From NCBI GenBank assembly GCA_020310875.1, contig CM035407.1, positions 66,052,658 through 66,116,657 of the forward strand: a DNA stretch of 64,000 nucleotides. The letters are read 5' to 3'. Source of the stretch: Ceratopteris richardii (taxonomy: Eukaryota > Streptophyta > Polypodiopsida > Polypodiales > Pteridaceae). Numbering within the stretch: position 1 is the stretch's first letter; every line of letters starts with the position of its first letter. The notes beneath the pieces were generated by a model, which was not told the origin of the DNA, did not search any database, and saw only the letters and a list, made by a program, of their open reading frames with translations. Position numbers and translations under genes: made by a program. Shown piece by piece: positions 23,402-37,318 of this stretch.

Positions 23402-23560
23402 CTCTCATTTAAGGTCATGTAGGGCATTGGGAGGCCAAATAAAGCCCTTCCATAGAAACGCGGGAGAAGCCCCTACAAAACATTTGCAGGGCCTTCTCTC
23501 GTGTTTCTATGGCAGGGCTTTATTTGGCCTCCCAATGCCCTAGGTGACCTTACATGAGAG
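23402..23560. repeat. Long hairpin 1 (about 75-bp arms)
   Basis: An almost perfect palindrome. CTCTCATTTAAGGTCATGTA reads outward to GGGCATTGGGAGGCC and AAATAAAGCCC, and its reverse complement returns on the right with almost no loop. The core (AAACGCGGGAGAAG, GCAGGGCCTTCTC) is shared with hairpin 2. It lies in the gap between convergent genes. Confidence 0.9.
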
Positions 23561-23778
23561 TGAAACTTCACTAGATGGATATTTTCAAGAATGCAAATGT
23601 TCTAAGTTTCAAAATGCTCTACTCATATGTTTCAAAGATGTGTTTTTCATGTATGTATTTGGAAATTCATAGTGCAACGTATAAGGAGGTCAAAATTTGT
23701 CCATGTTCAATCCTCATGAACTAGTTTTACTCCTCATGATCCTTCATGTGAAAATAGTGCTTTTTTACAAAGAAATAA

Positions 23779-23853
23779 GCCCTGCCACAGAAACGCGGGA
23801 GAAGGCCCTGCAAAATGTTTGTAGGGCCTTCTCCCGCGTTTCTGTGGCAGGGC
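23779..23853. repeat. Hairpin 2 (about 35-bp arms), copy of hairpin 1 core
   Basis: GCCCTGCCACAGAAACGCGG begins the left arm; the right arm is its reverse complement, ending GTGGCAGGGC at 23853. It corresponds to the inner 75 bp of hairpin 1 and shows a few differences from it that keep the pairing. Confidence 0.92.
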
Positions 23854-24115
23854 ATGGTTTGAGCATTTAATCAATAGACAATGATCAAAATGACAAGATA
23901 AGAAAACAATCACTGATATATGAGAGATTATCACAAGAAAACACATGGAAATGTACAATGACTACTCATGTTTCATTCTAAATAATGAGATTATAAAGAG
24001 AATAGAGGAGAAGTGCTCATGTTTCATTGAAAATGGCAATATTTACAAAAAATCTCTTGTCTGTAGAGATCAGTTACAAAACTTAGCTACAATCACCCCT
24101 AATTCTCCTAGCTAA

Positions 24116-25021
24116 CTATATGTCCTTCAGTTGTATAGTGACTCGCTTAGCATGGATGGCACACAGGTTGGAATCCTCGAGCATTGATATCAAATATGCT
24201 TCAGCTGCCTCTTGTAAAGCTTCTAAAGCTATAGCTTGGATCCTTAACCCTGCACAATACCTTTGTAACTCTTCTTTAACCACCCTTGCAAAGGGTCTTC
24301 TAGGTATCAGAAGCTCAGCTGTCTTTTGATAGTGCCTTATCTCTCCAAATGCCTTCGTATATCTTCTTCTTTGTTGTGGTGCTCTAGCTTGTGGTGGTGG
24401 CGGTCTTCGTTGGACATTTTCTTGTGTTCTTGGTTGGGGTGGTCTACGACGGGGTTGAAAGACTTTCTTCTTACGTTGCACGCCTCTTGAGATTTCTCCT
24501 TGTTCAGGATGTTGTTGTTGGCTTTGCTCCCTCTCTTGATCATTTGGTATGGCCCCCTGATTTGTTGGTAGAGTCTTTCCCGCTACAGTAACCCTATGAT
24601 TTTAAGGTATTTCTTGGTTACCCCATGGTGGCAATGTTTGACTCTCCTCACTTGATTCTGAACATTGTTGAGACACATCCTCGTGCGATTCATCAAAATC
24701 ATCATGAGAAACTACCTCTCTATGAGCACGCTCCTTCACCCTTGTCTTTGTGGGTCTCTTTGGTGATGGAGGCTCATCATATGATGATGGTGGTGATTGG
24801 GGTTAATTTACGACCTCTTCCCTGGATTGCCCATGTTCCACTTGTTCATGCAACTGTTCACTCCCAGAGGTATGACCACCACCTATTTTGCGATGGGATG
24901 CAGAGCGCGAGACACTACATCGCCTTTTGTGGTGATTCATCCATGGTGGCTTCTGAGTGCCTTGCACGTAGGTAGGAAAGTTAATGGGATCCTTCCTTGC
25001 CGTTTGCTTTGTTCGTGCCAT
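24116..25021 (-). pseudogene. Histone H3-like gene inside the DNA transposon
   Basis: One frame of 302 codons. Residues 1-10 are MARTKQTARK, identical to the N-terminus of histone H3, so K4 and K9 are kept while S10 is D. Residues 11-220 are unrelated to H3: an acidic Ser-rich part (DDFDESHEDV...SESSEES) then a basic Pro-rich part ([16 protein letters not shown]). Residues 221-301 are an H3 fold: [40 protein letters not shown], ending KDI, about 11 residues before the H3 end. Loop 1 has canonical H3 length, unlike most CENH3. Two in-frame TAA codons (24803-24805, codon 73; 24602-24604, codon 140) are each one C-to-T step from CAA. Family roles are known: H3 packages DNA in nucleosomes and its tail is methylated at K4/K9. 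Any role for this protein in the transposon is inference. Confidence 0.85.
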
Positions 25022-25062
25022 CCTCTATAGTGCTAGAATGTTGAAATGAGACAATGAGTCTC

Positions 25063-25070
25063 CTTTTATA
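25063..25070 (-). promoter_or_regulatory. TATA box of the H3-like gene
   Basis: TATAAAAG on the minus strand, about 42 bp before the ATG at 25021, which supports that Met as the start and an own transcript separate from the transposase upstream. Confidence 0.65.
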
Positions 25071-25220
25071 ATGTTTCACTTAAAAAGGTTCTGTTCACAT
25101 CTGAATGGATAAAAAATAGTTAAAAAAATAAAAATTACCTTAAAAAATTGCAAACAAGAGATTAGTGTGTAGCAAACCTTATGAATTATTCAGAAAATAC
25201 CATGAATGTATTAAATGACT

Positions 25221-27555
<2,335 letters not shown>

Positions 27556-27712
27556 TCTTCCAAAAAGAGAAACAAATACAAGACAAACCTTATCGCAAAA
27601 ACTCGTCGTTTGCATGCTCCACCACCAATTGAAAGAGAGTTAAACGATGTTAATGATCTTCTCCTACGTCACATCCCAAGTGGAGTCTCTCTCAAGTGTG
27701 GACAGTGTCTTT

Positions 27713-28180
27713 TCATTTCTCAATTGTTCTCTCCTTTTCTTCCATATGCTTTTCAAGCTCTGCAAGCCTTTCTTGTAAAGATATGATTGTGCTTTCTAAA
27801 GTGACCAACCTTGTATGATTTAGTTGATATTGTTGAATCCAATACTTGGTAATGACAGTTGAATGTGTAGATAATCCTTCACAATAACCTAAGAGCCCAT
27901 CTTTACCGACACCAATGAACTGAAGTAAAGTTGAGAGGTTATGGAATGTTGGATGGTAAGAAGACATTGGATGAGGAGGGTATAATGAACCATGAGTCCA
28001 AAGATCAATATTCTTTTCTCCAGTTTCATGACGCTCATTTTGAGAGTTCACATCATTGTTGCACTGTGTATTTGGAGCAAACTCTTTGGGCACACGAACA
28101 TGGATACTTGTTGATGCTGGGGCATGAGGACGTCCGAATGTGAGGTTTGTAATAGGTGTCAACACCATCTTTTCCAACAA
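27713..28180 (-). CDS. Coiled-coil ORF upstream of the transposase
   Basis: 155 residues starting [20 protein letters not shown]. The C-terminal 50 residues ([20 protein letters not shown]...) form a clear heptad coiled coil. It is the most 5' coding piece on the minus strand and either is the first exon of the transposase gene or encodes a separate small partner. No known domain. Confidence 0.5.
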   Translation of the reverse strand: MLEKMVLTPITNLTFGRPHAPASTSIHVRVPKEFAPNTQCNNDVNSQNERHETGEKNIDLWTHGSLYPPHPMSSYHPTFHNLSTLLQFIGVGKDGLLGYCEGLSTHSTVITKYWIQQYQLNHTRLVTLESTIISLQERLAELEKHMEEKERTIEK

Positions 28181-28725
28181 TTAGACAATACTAAGAAAGA
28201 GACCAGAAATTTGTTTGGAAGAGATGCTAGAGCATGATTTTCTCAGGAAAATTTTGTTTTCTTGGATGTGGATGGGTCACAGTGTGTTTTTCCACTGAGA
28301 GTAGCCAAAAATGATGAAATTTTGAAAAAGTCATTTTTTGGGTGAAGAGTAGTTACGGATTTGATGATCTGGCACTCTACTTTTGGAGGGATTTTAAAAA
28401 TATTACTTTTTCATAGGAAAATTAAAAAATAACTAAAAAAAAGTCACTTCTGACATATATATTAAAAAATGAGCCCTTTCAAGTAAATAAACACTAAAAT
28501 CGAGAGTTTGAAAAAAAATTCATTTTTTTATTCCCATACATGCTCGAGATTGATGATGTGGAAAGTAGATTCCCTTTCTCGCTCTCTAATAGAAGAGAGA
28601 GAGGAGTCTAGTAAGCCTTAAAAAAAGCCTACTCTAGCCTACTAAAAAGTGCCCTATTAAATGCACTTTGTCCCCTTAAACAACAACATAATTATGCTTA
28701 ATCCCTAAAAATTAGGGATCCTTAC
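28181..28725 (-). other. Right sub-terminal region of the DNA transposon
   Basis: Non-coding, probably promoter and leader of the minus-strand genes. It contains short Lys-type A/T runs and a CTCTCTCTTCTATTAGAGAG palindrome (about 28577-28600 on the minus strand), but no clear TATA box. Confidence 0.45.
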
Positions 28726-28758
28726 AAGGCCCATGCAGGGTTCACCTTTTTTCCTAAT
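28726..28758 (-). repeat. Right terminal inverted repeat of the DNA transposon
   Basis: Ends GGTTCACCTTTTTTCCTAAT at 28758, inverted partner of 19553-19585. Followed by the target duplication GTT (28759-28761). Confidence 0.92.
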
Positions 28759-31700
28759 GTTGCTTACCTCCGAAAATAGTTGGAGAGTGAGCACATGAAT
28801 GAAGGTGATTCTATGGACAATTTTCTAACAAAGATCAAAGACTTGAAGGAACAGTTGATTTCTATGGATGAGGCTATACCATACAGCTCACTTGTGCAGA
28901 CCGTTCTGAATTGTCTTCCTGATTCATATTAGAGTTTTGATTCTACTCTTCCGTTGATGATGAAAGGCAATCCAAATGTCGTGTCATTTGAGGAGTTAGT
29001 CTCTGTTCTGTTGCAGGAAGATCAGTCCAAGCAGAACAGGTCCATTATGCATGTTGCAGATCAAGCTTTCCTAGCTAGTCAGAAGGGCAAAGGAAAATGG
29101 AGCTCTTCTACTAGTAAGCAGAAATCTGCAAATGCTGCACATTTGAAGAACCAAGATAAAGATGAGAAAAAATCAAAAAAGCAGAAATTGTTTTGCAAGT
29201 ACTGTAAAGGGAATGATCATATCATAAAGAACTATCCAAAACTCGCTGCTAAAGAGGCAAAGAAGAAAGAGGTTGGAATGGTTGTTGTAGAAGCCTCTAC
29301 ACCAAAAACAAAGTCTACTAATCTTGGGCAGGAAGAAGAATGGGCATTTACCATTGTTTGCAGTTTTGACCCATCTTCTCATGAGCAGTGCATGTCTGCA
29401 ATAGACTCAGATGTTTGCTACTTTGATAGTGGGGCGACCAAACACATTACCTCATAGCACAATTTCTTCTCTTCACTTGAGCCTGCCCCTACAAGGAATA
29501 CTGTTACATGCGCCAACAACTCCTCTTATCCTATTATGGGAGTTGGTAAGATCATTTTAACTACTGCTGATGGTAGTTCTTGCACTTTGTCAGATGCTTT
29601 GTTTGTGCCAGGGATAAAAAAAATATGTTATCAGTTTCTGCATTAGCCAAGATTGGCTTGGTTGTGAAATTTGTTGATGACAGATGTACAGTTCATGACC
29701 TGTCAAATAGTGACGTGATTATTGCTTCTGGCATTCTATGTTGTGGGTTGTATAAGCTCATAGACTATGAAAGATCTATAAATGATTTGGCATGTGCAGT
29801 ACATGATTCTCAGGCTATGTCGGATGCGAAGCTTTGGCATGCATGCTTTGATCATCTGAATTTTGCTAGTTTGTTATGCCTGAAGAAATCTGAAATGGTG
29901 TCCTCTTTGCCCAAACTTGAGGCACCGGGAAAACATGTTTGTGAAGGCTGTATTTTGGGCAAAATGTAGCATTCCTCCTTTCCAAAAGATAGTTTAGTTT
30001 GGGCTACTCAGAAATTGCAGCTTGTACAAAGTGATGTCTGTGGTCCTATGCAGACACCTTCTTTTGGAAATTATCTTTACCTCGTGACTTTCATCAATGA
30101 TTTTTTGAGGAATGCATGGGTATATCCATTGAAGGAAAAGTCCGAATTGTTCATGTGCTTCAAACAGTTTTTGGTTTTGGCTGAAGATCTATTAGCATGT
30201 AAAATGGGCACCCTCCGTTTTGATCGAGGAGGGGAATATATGTCTTCTGATTTTAATGCATTTCTGGATGAACATGGGATAAAACACCAGTGCATAGCGC
30301 CATATACACCTCAACAGAATGGAGTTGCTGAACGAAAGAACAGGTCACTCATAGAGATGGCGAGGTGTATGGTCAAGAGTCAAGCTTTACCACATAGTTT
30401 CTAGCTTGAGGCTGTCATGTGTGCAGCATATGTACTTAACAAGTGTCCCACTAAAGCATTGCAATCTATCACTCCATATGAGGCTTGGCATGATCGCAAG
30501 CCATCTGTTGCACATCTACATGTTTTTGGTTGTTTGGCATATGCATTAGTGCCTGAACAACATCGCAAAAAATTCGATGATAAAGCAGTAAAATGTATTT
30601 TTGTTGGGTACAGTTTTGAAAGTAAAGGCTATCGTCTATATCATCCATAGACTAAACACATTTTGGTTAGCCGTGATGTTGTTTTTGTGGAAGATGCTAT
30701 TCAGCCATTGCTTTCATGTACTAAGGAGACATCTATTAGCTCCAAAGACATGTATGATACTTTGCTGCCTCTTTTTACAGGTGGACAGTCTAGTGTTGGT
30801 CCTAACGAGGCAACTGCTCAACCTTTGTAGGTTTCATGTGATGATGCAGATCATTCCATTTCTAATGCAGATTTACATCATGCACTTGTTGATGAGAGAC
30901 CTGACATTGAGCAGGCAAAAACTATGCCAAAATGGCTTGTGCAAACTTTGCGTGACAGCAAATTACATGCACGTCTATCATATCATACTCGATCAGGATC
31001 TTATAGTGCCTCTTTTGCATCAGATTGCTATGCTATGGCTGCATCTAGTCTCTGTGATGAGAATGAGCCTGTACCATTTGACGAAGCACAAAATTCAGAA
31101 ATTTGGATGGCTTCTATGTAATTTGAATATGATGCTATAATGAAGAACGGTACTTGGTCTTTATGTGACTTGCCTCCTGCCAAGAAGGCCATTGGCAGTA
31201 AGTGGATTTACACGCTGAAGCGTAAGCCTAATGGAATAGTTGACAGGTATAAGGCTAGGCTTGTTGCAAATGGTTATGCACAGGAAAGAGGCATTGATTT
31301 TGATGAAACCTTTGCAACTACATGTTGTATGACTACTGTTCGGAGCATCTGTGCACTTGCATCCCATCATGGTTGGAATGTACATCAGTTGGACATTAAA
31401 ACTGCATTTCTGAATGGTGACTTGCATGAAGAAGTGTATGTTTTTCAGCCCCTTGGCTTTGTGCAGAAAGGGCATGAAAACCAGGTGTGCAGGTTAAAGA
31501 AGGCATTATATGGTTTAAAGCAAGCACCATGTGCTTGGTATGAGAAGATACATGCCTATCTGATTGCACATGGTTTTGAGAACAGTCCAATTGAAAGCAC
31601 CTTATATGTTAAGTGTGCTAATGATGTGCTTCTGATCATTGTTGTCTATGTTGACGACATGCTGCTCACTGGTCCTATTGAGAAGCATGCTGTTGATTTT

Positions 31701-32636
31701 AAGGCTGATTTGCATGCCTCATTTGAGATGTCTAATTTGGGGCATTTGCATCACTATTTGGGCATTCAGTTTATGCAAGTTGATGGTGGAATGGCTTTGT
31801 GTCAAACGAAATATATTGACACATTATTGCAGCGTTTTGGCCTTGAAGACTGTAAGCCTATTGCCACTCCCATGGAGACAGGTTTACGATTGAGTCTTCA
31901 TGATGCTAGAGATGCATTTGATGTTGTCCTCTATCAGCAAGATGTTGGATGCCTGATTTACTTATGCATTACGTGGCCAGATATTCAGTTTGTTGTCTCA
32001 CAGATGAGAAGGTTTATGCATTGCCCAGGTGTCAAGCATTGGCAGGCGGTTAAGCGCATCTTTCGCTACTTGAGTGGTACTCGACTACTTGGGTTGTTTT
32101 ATCCCAAGGGGGGATCACTACCTCCAGATTTGCATGCTTTTTCTCACTCAAATTGTGTTCGTTGCTATGACACTCGTGTGTCCACTAGTGGCTTTTGCTT
32201 CATGCTTGGTAGCTCATGTATATCTTGGTTGAGCAAGAAGCAGCCTACTATAGCCACTTCTAGTTGTGAGGCTGAGTATAGGGTAGCTTTCATAGTTACT
32301 ATTGAGTGTGAGTGGCTCAGACGCCTTATGGCTGATTTGGGTGTTGGTCAGTCTTCTACCACCACCATCTTCATTGACAGTCAGAGCGCATTCGGAGTTG
32401 CGAGGAACCATGTGTTTCATGCTCGCACTAAGCACATTGAGATGCATTATCATTATGTCAGGAAGAGGTTCTCTGCGGGGGAGATCAGCTTGGCATATGT
32501 GCCCATGCAAGAGAACATTGCAGACCTTTTCACGAAGGCTCTGCCTAGAGAGAAGATTGAAGCTTTCCGCAAAGCTTTGGGCTTACTTCCTTTTGTGGAG
32601 TGCTTTCCACATAGCTTGGCACTTCCTTATACATGA
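28759..32636 (+). CDS. copia C2 gag-pol, second part
   Basis: The rest of gag (28759-29200) with a CKYCKGNDH knuckle, then protease (CYFDSGATKHIT near 29430), GAG-pre-integrase and integrase (29820-30650: LVQSDVCGPM, FDRGGEYMS, PYTPQQNGVAERKNRSL). Reverse transcriptase is at 31140-31900 (SKWIYTLKRK, LDIKTAFLNGDLHEEVY, YVDDMLLTG). RNase H is at 32000-32560 (SCEAEYRVAF, DSQSAFGVARN, ENIADLFTKALPR). Integrase before reverse transcriptase is the Ty1/copia order. It is a fossil with several breaks. Confidence 0.92.
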
Positions 32637-32677
32637 GTGCCAGCTACTTCTTCACCGCATCACTCCCAGGGGGGCTT

Positions 32678-32746
32678 TGTTGATATATTTAGGTAGTGAT
32701 GTGTGTGAATACTCTAAGACCACCGAGGCACTTTTTTCCCTCTTTA
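32678..32746 (+). repeat. Start of the copia C2 3' LTR
   Basis: TGTTGATATATTTAGGTAGT follows a purine-rich CCAGGGGGGC tract and matches the start of 18586-18814. Only about 69 bp are present before sequence changes to a Ty3 fragment. Confidence 0.85.
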
Positions 32747-33363
32747 ATTGTCCGACTCAAAAATCCAGATCAACCCTTTAGAGTTGAACACCTAGTGGTC
32801 AAGTTCAAAGAGGGTTCATATATTGATAAGCAAGGAACCATGTATGTGGTTACGAGCTTACCAAACATGATAGATGAGTTTGGAAATGCCATTCTCAAGA
32901 GTGCGATAGGAGACCTAGAGCAATGAAACCTAGGACGAGAACCCAATACTCCCTGTGGCAAATCTGTCTTGACTAGAGTGATTACCCCAGCATGGGTCCC
33001 CCAAGACAACAAAAGCATATTAAATAGAGAAACGGAGGAGGCTTTTCGGAGATTCAAGCCAGATCAACTCAACAAAATAGGTGGAGTCACCATCTATGAG
33101 TTCAAAGATCTAGAGATACCACACAAAAGTTATCTATCTAGATAACACTTCATAGAGAATTTTCTTGGTAATAGAGCATGGAAAGCATGCATTTACTTGG
33201 TAGGATGCATTTACTTGGCAGGGTGAATTGATTTTCCCTCCATCAAGATCTAGTGTTTCCCATGGCCTCTAAGGAGTAGGATCATCCCACACTCATGAAA
33301 CCCAAAGGGAAAGAACGAGAGAGGGACCTAAGGTAAGCTTTGCACACATAGTGGGTAGACACA
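32747..33363 (+). pseudogene. Ty3 gag/leader fragment, family-A related
   Basis: Encodes FKEGSYIDKQGTMYVVTSLP, which matches YEDGVYMDKMGQIYVVTENP in the gag of element E1 (35873-35930). With the LTR at 1-315 and the LTR at 33364 it looks like the shortened interior of another member of the tandem family-A array. It is a broken fossil. Confidence 0.65.
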
Positions 33364-33989
33364 TATTGAAGCTCAAGGACAAGGACAAAGCATGGAAGCA
33401 CATCAATGAAGTGGACACACAAGAAGAAGGAGCAAGTAGGGAGCTCCAAGAGGCACATTTCAAATTTTCATAAGAAATCCCCATAAATATAGTGACTTTT
33501 ATCACCAAAAACCATTGTAAATGCCATTTTCCATTTTTACAACTCCATTTGTTCAAGCCGGGGAGTCCTCAAGCTTGAGGGGTATTAGAAGTATCATTAT
33601 ACCAAGTTTCATAATTTTTAGATTCCATTTGAGTCCCCAAATAAGCCTTGGAACCTATTTTTTAACTAGGCCAGACACTAGGTCTGGACAGGGCCAAAAC
33701 CACTCAAAAAACTATAAAAAGGGCTGCAGAGCTCATTTGAGGGGTTAGCTTGTTGTAGATTTCAGCTTTGTAAGAGAGTTCTTTTGTAATTGAAGTCCTT
33801 CCATTGTTCCACTCTTTGCTCTTACTTTGTGCGCGTGTGTGTATGTGTGTGCATGTTTGTATGCTTTCACTCACGCACTTGTGCACTTCACTTGCTCTTG
33901 GTCTTCATACCGGTCCTCACATCTCCGGGGATTGACATTTATGAGGTGGAGCTCCTCATATTGATACTTGCCATTGTGCTAGAGTGACA
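33364..33989 (+). repeat. LTR, family A, left of E1
   Basis: Starts TATTGAAGCTCAAGGAC and ends CTAGAGTGACA; the same family as 1-315 and 41756-42384. Confidence 0.88.
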
Positions 33990-35644
33990 CCAAATTTGGC
34001 GTCGTTGCTGGGGAGAGAGCTTGGAGGACGAGCGTGTGACGGTAAGACGTAGAGTAACGACATTGGAAGGTAATAAAATCAGCATTTTCAGTTCAGTTTC
34101 TGAGTTTTCTCCATCTTCATCATCATCATCACCACCATCTCTCTCTCACCTTCACATTCTCTATTTTTTCGCTTTTTTGCCTATACATTCCAGATTTTCA
34201 CCTCTTCTTCTTCATTCTTAGTGTGTAAGGAGTTCAGAGAGGATTCAGAGCTTAGGCGTCCTTAAAATACAGAGATTTGCACCACTAAAACAACAAAAAT
34301 TTGAGTAGTGGTATCACGGAGTGACAAGAACTGCATCTGGTATCGTGAGTATCTTATCGCGACTTTGAAGGGTGACTTTGCAAATACAGGGTGATAGAAG
34401 TGACAAGAAGGACACAAGGTACTCATATTTGCAAAAAATTTTGAATTTGGGTGTGAAAATCTCCAAGTATCGTGTCCGGTTGAGATTTGGTATCGCGATA
34501 CCAGAACTCCGGTGTATCACGATACTTGTTGAGGTATCGTATCGTGCATGCCCACTTGAGGTATCACGATACCATTCTGGTATCGTATTGTCAAGTGCTG
34601 GTATCGCGATCACGATCGCCCCGGTGGTATCGTATCGTGGTCCACCTGGTATCGTATCATGAGCAATTTGGTATCGTATTGTTGACCGTGTAGTATCGTA
34701 TCACCTCCTGTCTTAGTATCGTATCGTCTCTTATTCTGGTATCGTATCGTGCACTGAGTGGTATCGTATCGTCTATATACCAATATCGTATCGTGAGGTT
34801 GGTATCATATCACCAACTAATCCAGTATCATATCGTGCAAAGAGTCAGTATCATATCGTCTGATTTTTGGTATCGTATCGCGAGGTCAAGTGGTATCGTA
34901 TCGTCAACTCCGTATCGTATCATGCTCAATCTAGTATCGCATCGTGCACCTTGTGGTATCGTATTGTGAAGCACAAGTAGTATCGTATCGTGATTGGACT
35001 GGTATCGTATCGTCGACAGATCAAGTATCGTATCGTGTAAATTTTTGGTATCGTATCATCCCTTACCCTGGTATCGTATCGTGTGATTTCTGGTCTCGTA
35101 TCGTGAGGTTGGTATCGTATCGTGGACTTGGTGGTATCGTCTAGGGAGTGGTATCGTATCGTCTAAGGTGGTATCGTCCATAGTGGTATCGCGTAGAAAA
35201 TTTGGTATCGTATCACCTATCTTGAGGTACTCCCAGAGGGATCCTGGTTCCCTGATTTAACCCCAAGAAACCTGAACTGGCATAACTTTCTCATACAAAA
35301 TCCGTTCAGAGTTATCTTTGGTTCGTTGGAAAGCTCGTGGGGAGTACCACCAAAACTTCCACTGGTTACGGTAAAATCAAGACGAGGATTATTAAATAGG
35401 GTATTTTGATGTTGACCCTCAGGTTGGACTAGGAAGCAAGGGGTTCCACAAGATTTTGAGCAATTCAAAGGACAATTTTGGACTTGTAGACAAGGCTTAT
35501 GAACCTAAGCTCAAGTTGATACTTAGGAAGAGATAGATAAAGTACTAAATCACTTGAAACCAAGGTCAACCACACAACCAAGTTAGGGACTCACAACTCA
35601 GTGGTCAACACTACGTGTTGAGTTCATAGACAAGTGAGTCAAAA
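33990..35644 (+). other. E1 leader: primer site and untranslated region
   Basis: Primer site CCAAATTTGGCGTCGTTGCT follows the LTR. The leader is unusually long and contains the TATCG array (34310-35215). No gene is supported before the gag Met at 35648. Confidence 0.7.
34310..35215 (+). repeat. Degenerate GGTATCGTATCGTG array
   Basis: About 35 copies of (G)GTATCGTATCG or close variants, spaced about 20-35 bp apart with unrelated spacer bases between them. Near the start some copies appear inverted or as palindromes, for example GGTATCGCGATACC (34490-34503). The units are not head-to-tail identical monomers: only the TATCGTATCG core is kept. It lies in the untranslated leader of E1. Confidence 0.93.
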
Positions 35645-37300
35645 ATGTCATTTAACTGGGAGAGACTCTTGGCTTCTGAAGACATGTATAGATCCGTACC
35701 TAGGGAAGGTCTTATGTCTACAGCGGAAGGGGAATATAGGATTTCTCTTCAATACGTATCCACTAACCTGCAAGGAGTACCCATCTACCTCGACGGTCTA
35801 TACAGGTTAGTAGCAAGAATGAGAAACACTACTGAATTAGAAATAGTTCCAAGACCAGCTATCAAATACGAAGACGGGGTCTACATGGACAAGATGGGCC
35901 AGATCTATGTAGTAACTGAAAACCCTGATGAGATTAATGAAAGAGGAGAGTTAGCTAGAGATCATGCAACTACCTCACAAAACCCATTCGAGACCCAACA
36001 AATGAGCCAAGGTAGTATACCCGATAGACCACATGAGCAATTCACCGTGCCAAGAATTAACCCCCACGGCCACACTAGCCAGAGAATGGGGAATATGAAT
36101 AGACCTACCTTTAGGACAGAACCACCCCAAGGTGTTCCCATTGTAATTCGATCCCCAGAGCCCGACAAAAGACTGAGGCCAATCCAACTGGCCAAATGTA
36201 TGCGAAATCGTTACGATGGCACAGGAGAGCCGTATGAACACATTGCAGAATTCAAGCAGGTATTGCGAGCGGAGCAAGTGGATGACTTTTTCATGCAATA
36301 TGAATCCTTTGGGATAACTCTCATGGGAATAGCCTTAGCTTGGTTTCAATCCTTGAATCCAAATTCCTTTGGCAATACAGAAAAATTCTTCCAAGAATTT
36401 ATTTGGGAATTCATTATGTGAGGGATCAAGCACAATTCGTCATCCTTACTACATAGTTTCAAACAAGCTCCTAATGAGACAGTAAAAAATGCATCACGAA
36501 GATTTAATCAATACGTGACCCGATGCCCTATGATAGAGAGACCTTCTCAATAGAAAATGATATCCCTATTTTTAGAAGGTCTAACCAATGGAACATTGAG
36601 AATGTTAGTATATGTAAAACGGTCGCAAACTCTGAGTGAGTGTCTCCAAGAATGCATAGATTTGGAAGACAACTTAGCTGAGGATCTCAAACCCACACAA
36701 GCTCCTACCAAATCAGAGGATACAAAGAGCAATGAGACTCCTAGTTCGAGCTATATGGAGGAAGTGGCAGCATTAGTGGCCGAGAAATTAGGAGTACAAG
36801 GACAAAGGAACTATCAGAACTCTCCCTTGAGAGTGCAAAGGTTAAGCAGTTGCACACTTTGTGGTGGAGATCATCCATCTCATGCCTACACCCAAGAAGG
36901 ATTAGGGTTATCACAACCTTACCCTTACTATAGACAACCAACTCAGGAGCCTAACATGTACTCTTATAGTGAGCATAAGTATACCAACTACAACACCAAA
37001 AACTATCCAATGAATAGACAGCCACGATCGTTTGTACCACCCCAATGTAGACCATACGAGTACCCTCCTAGAGAACAAGGCAGAGAATTTCCTAGGTATA
37101 ACCCTTGTCCAAGACCACGAGGAGCAACTAGACCATATGAACATGGAGGATATAGCCAACCTCAACCTATACCAGGACAACAACCATCCCACCCACTAGC
37201 CCCAACACAAGGACAAAATGTCACAATACAAGTCGTTTGTCTTGAGTGTGGCAAAGAATAGCTCCTAAGAGATTGTCCCGGACATCCCTCTAGTGCACCA
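35645..37300 (+). CDS. E1 gag region
   Basis: Starts MSFNWERLLASEDMYRSVPR. A Retrotrans_gag-like part (YDGTGEPYEHIAEFKQVLRA, AWFQSLNPNSF) is followed by CTLCGGDHPSH and CLECGKE knuckle-like segments in a Pro/Tyr/Gln-rich tail. A fossil with several breaks. Confidence 0.8.
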
Positions 37301-37318
37301 AAGGTTACACCCGTTAAT

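Larger units (their letters stand above)
23273..24115. other. Convergent intergenic gap of the DNA transposon
   Basis: Between the end of gene 2 (+) and the end of the H3-like gene (-). Apart from the two hairpins it is AT-rich and holds no ORF I would support. It probably contains both 3' ends and poly(A) sites. Confidence 0.6.

Noticed and set aside
24116-25021. H3-like gene as a centromeric H3 (CENH3)
   Set aside because: Loop 1 has the length of canonical H3 and the first ten residues are those of H3; CENH3 tails differ and loop 1 is usually longer. The fold is, however, divergent enough that a phylogeny is needed.
34310-35215. TATCG array as a CRISPR array
   Set aside because: The repeats are too short and degenerate, spacing is irregular, and the setting is a plant retrotransposon leader.
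35645-37261. Frames in E1 gag as a host Pro/Tyr-rich protein
   Set aside because: Position after primer site and leader, the gag-type motif and knuckles, and the match to E2 show that it is Ty3 gag.
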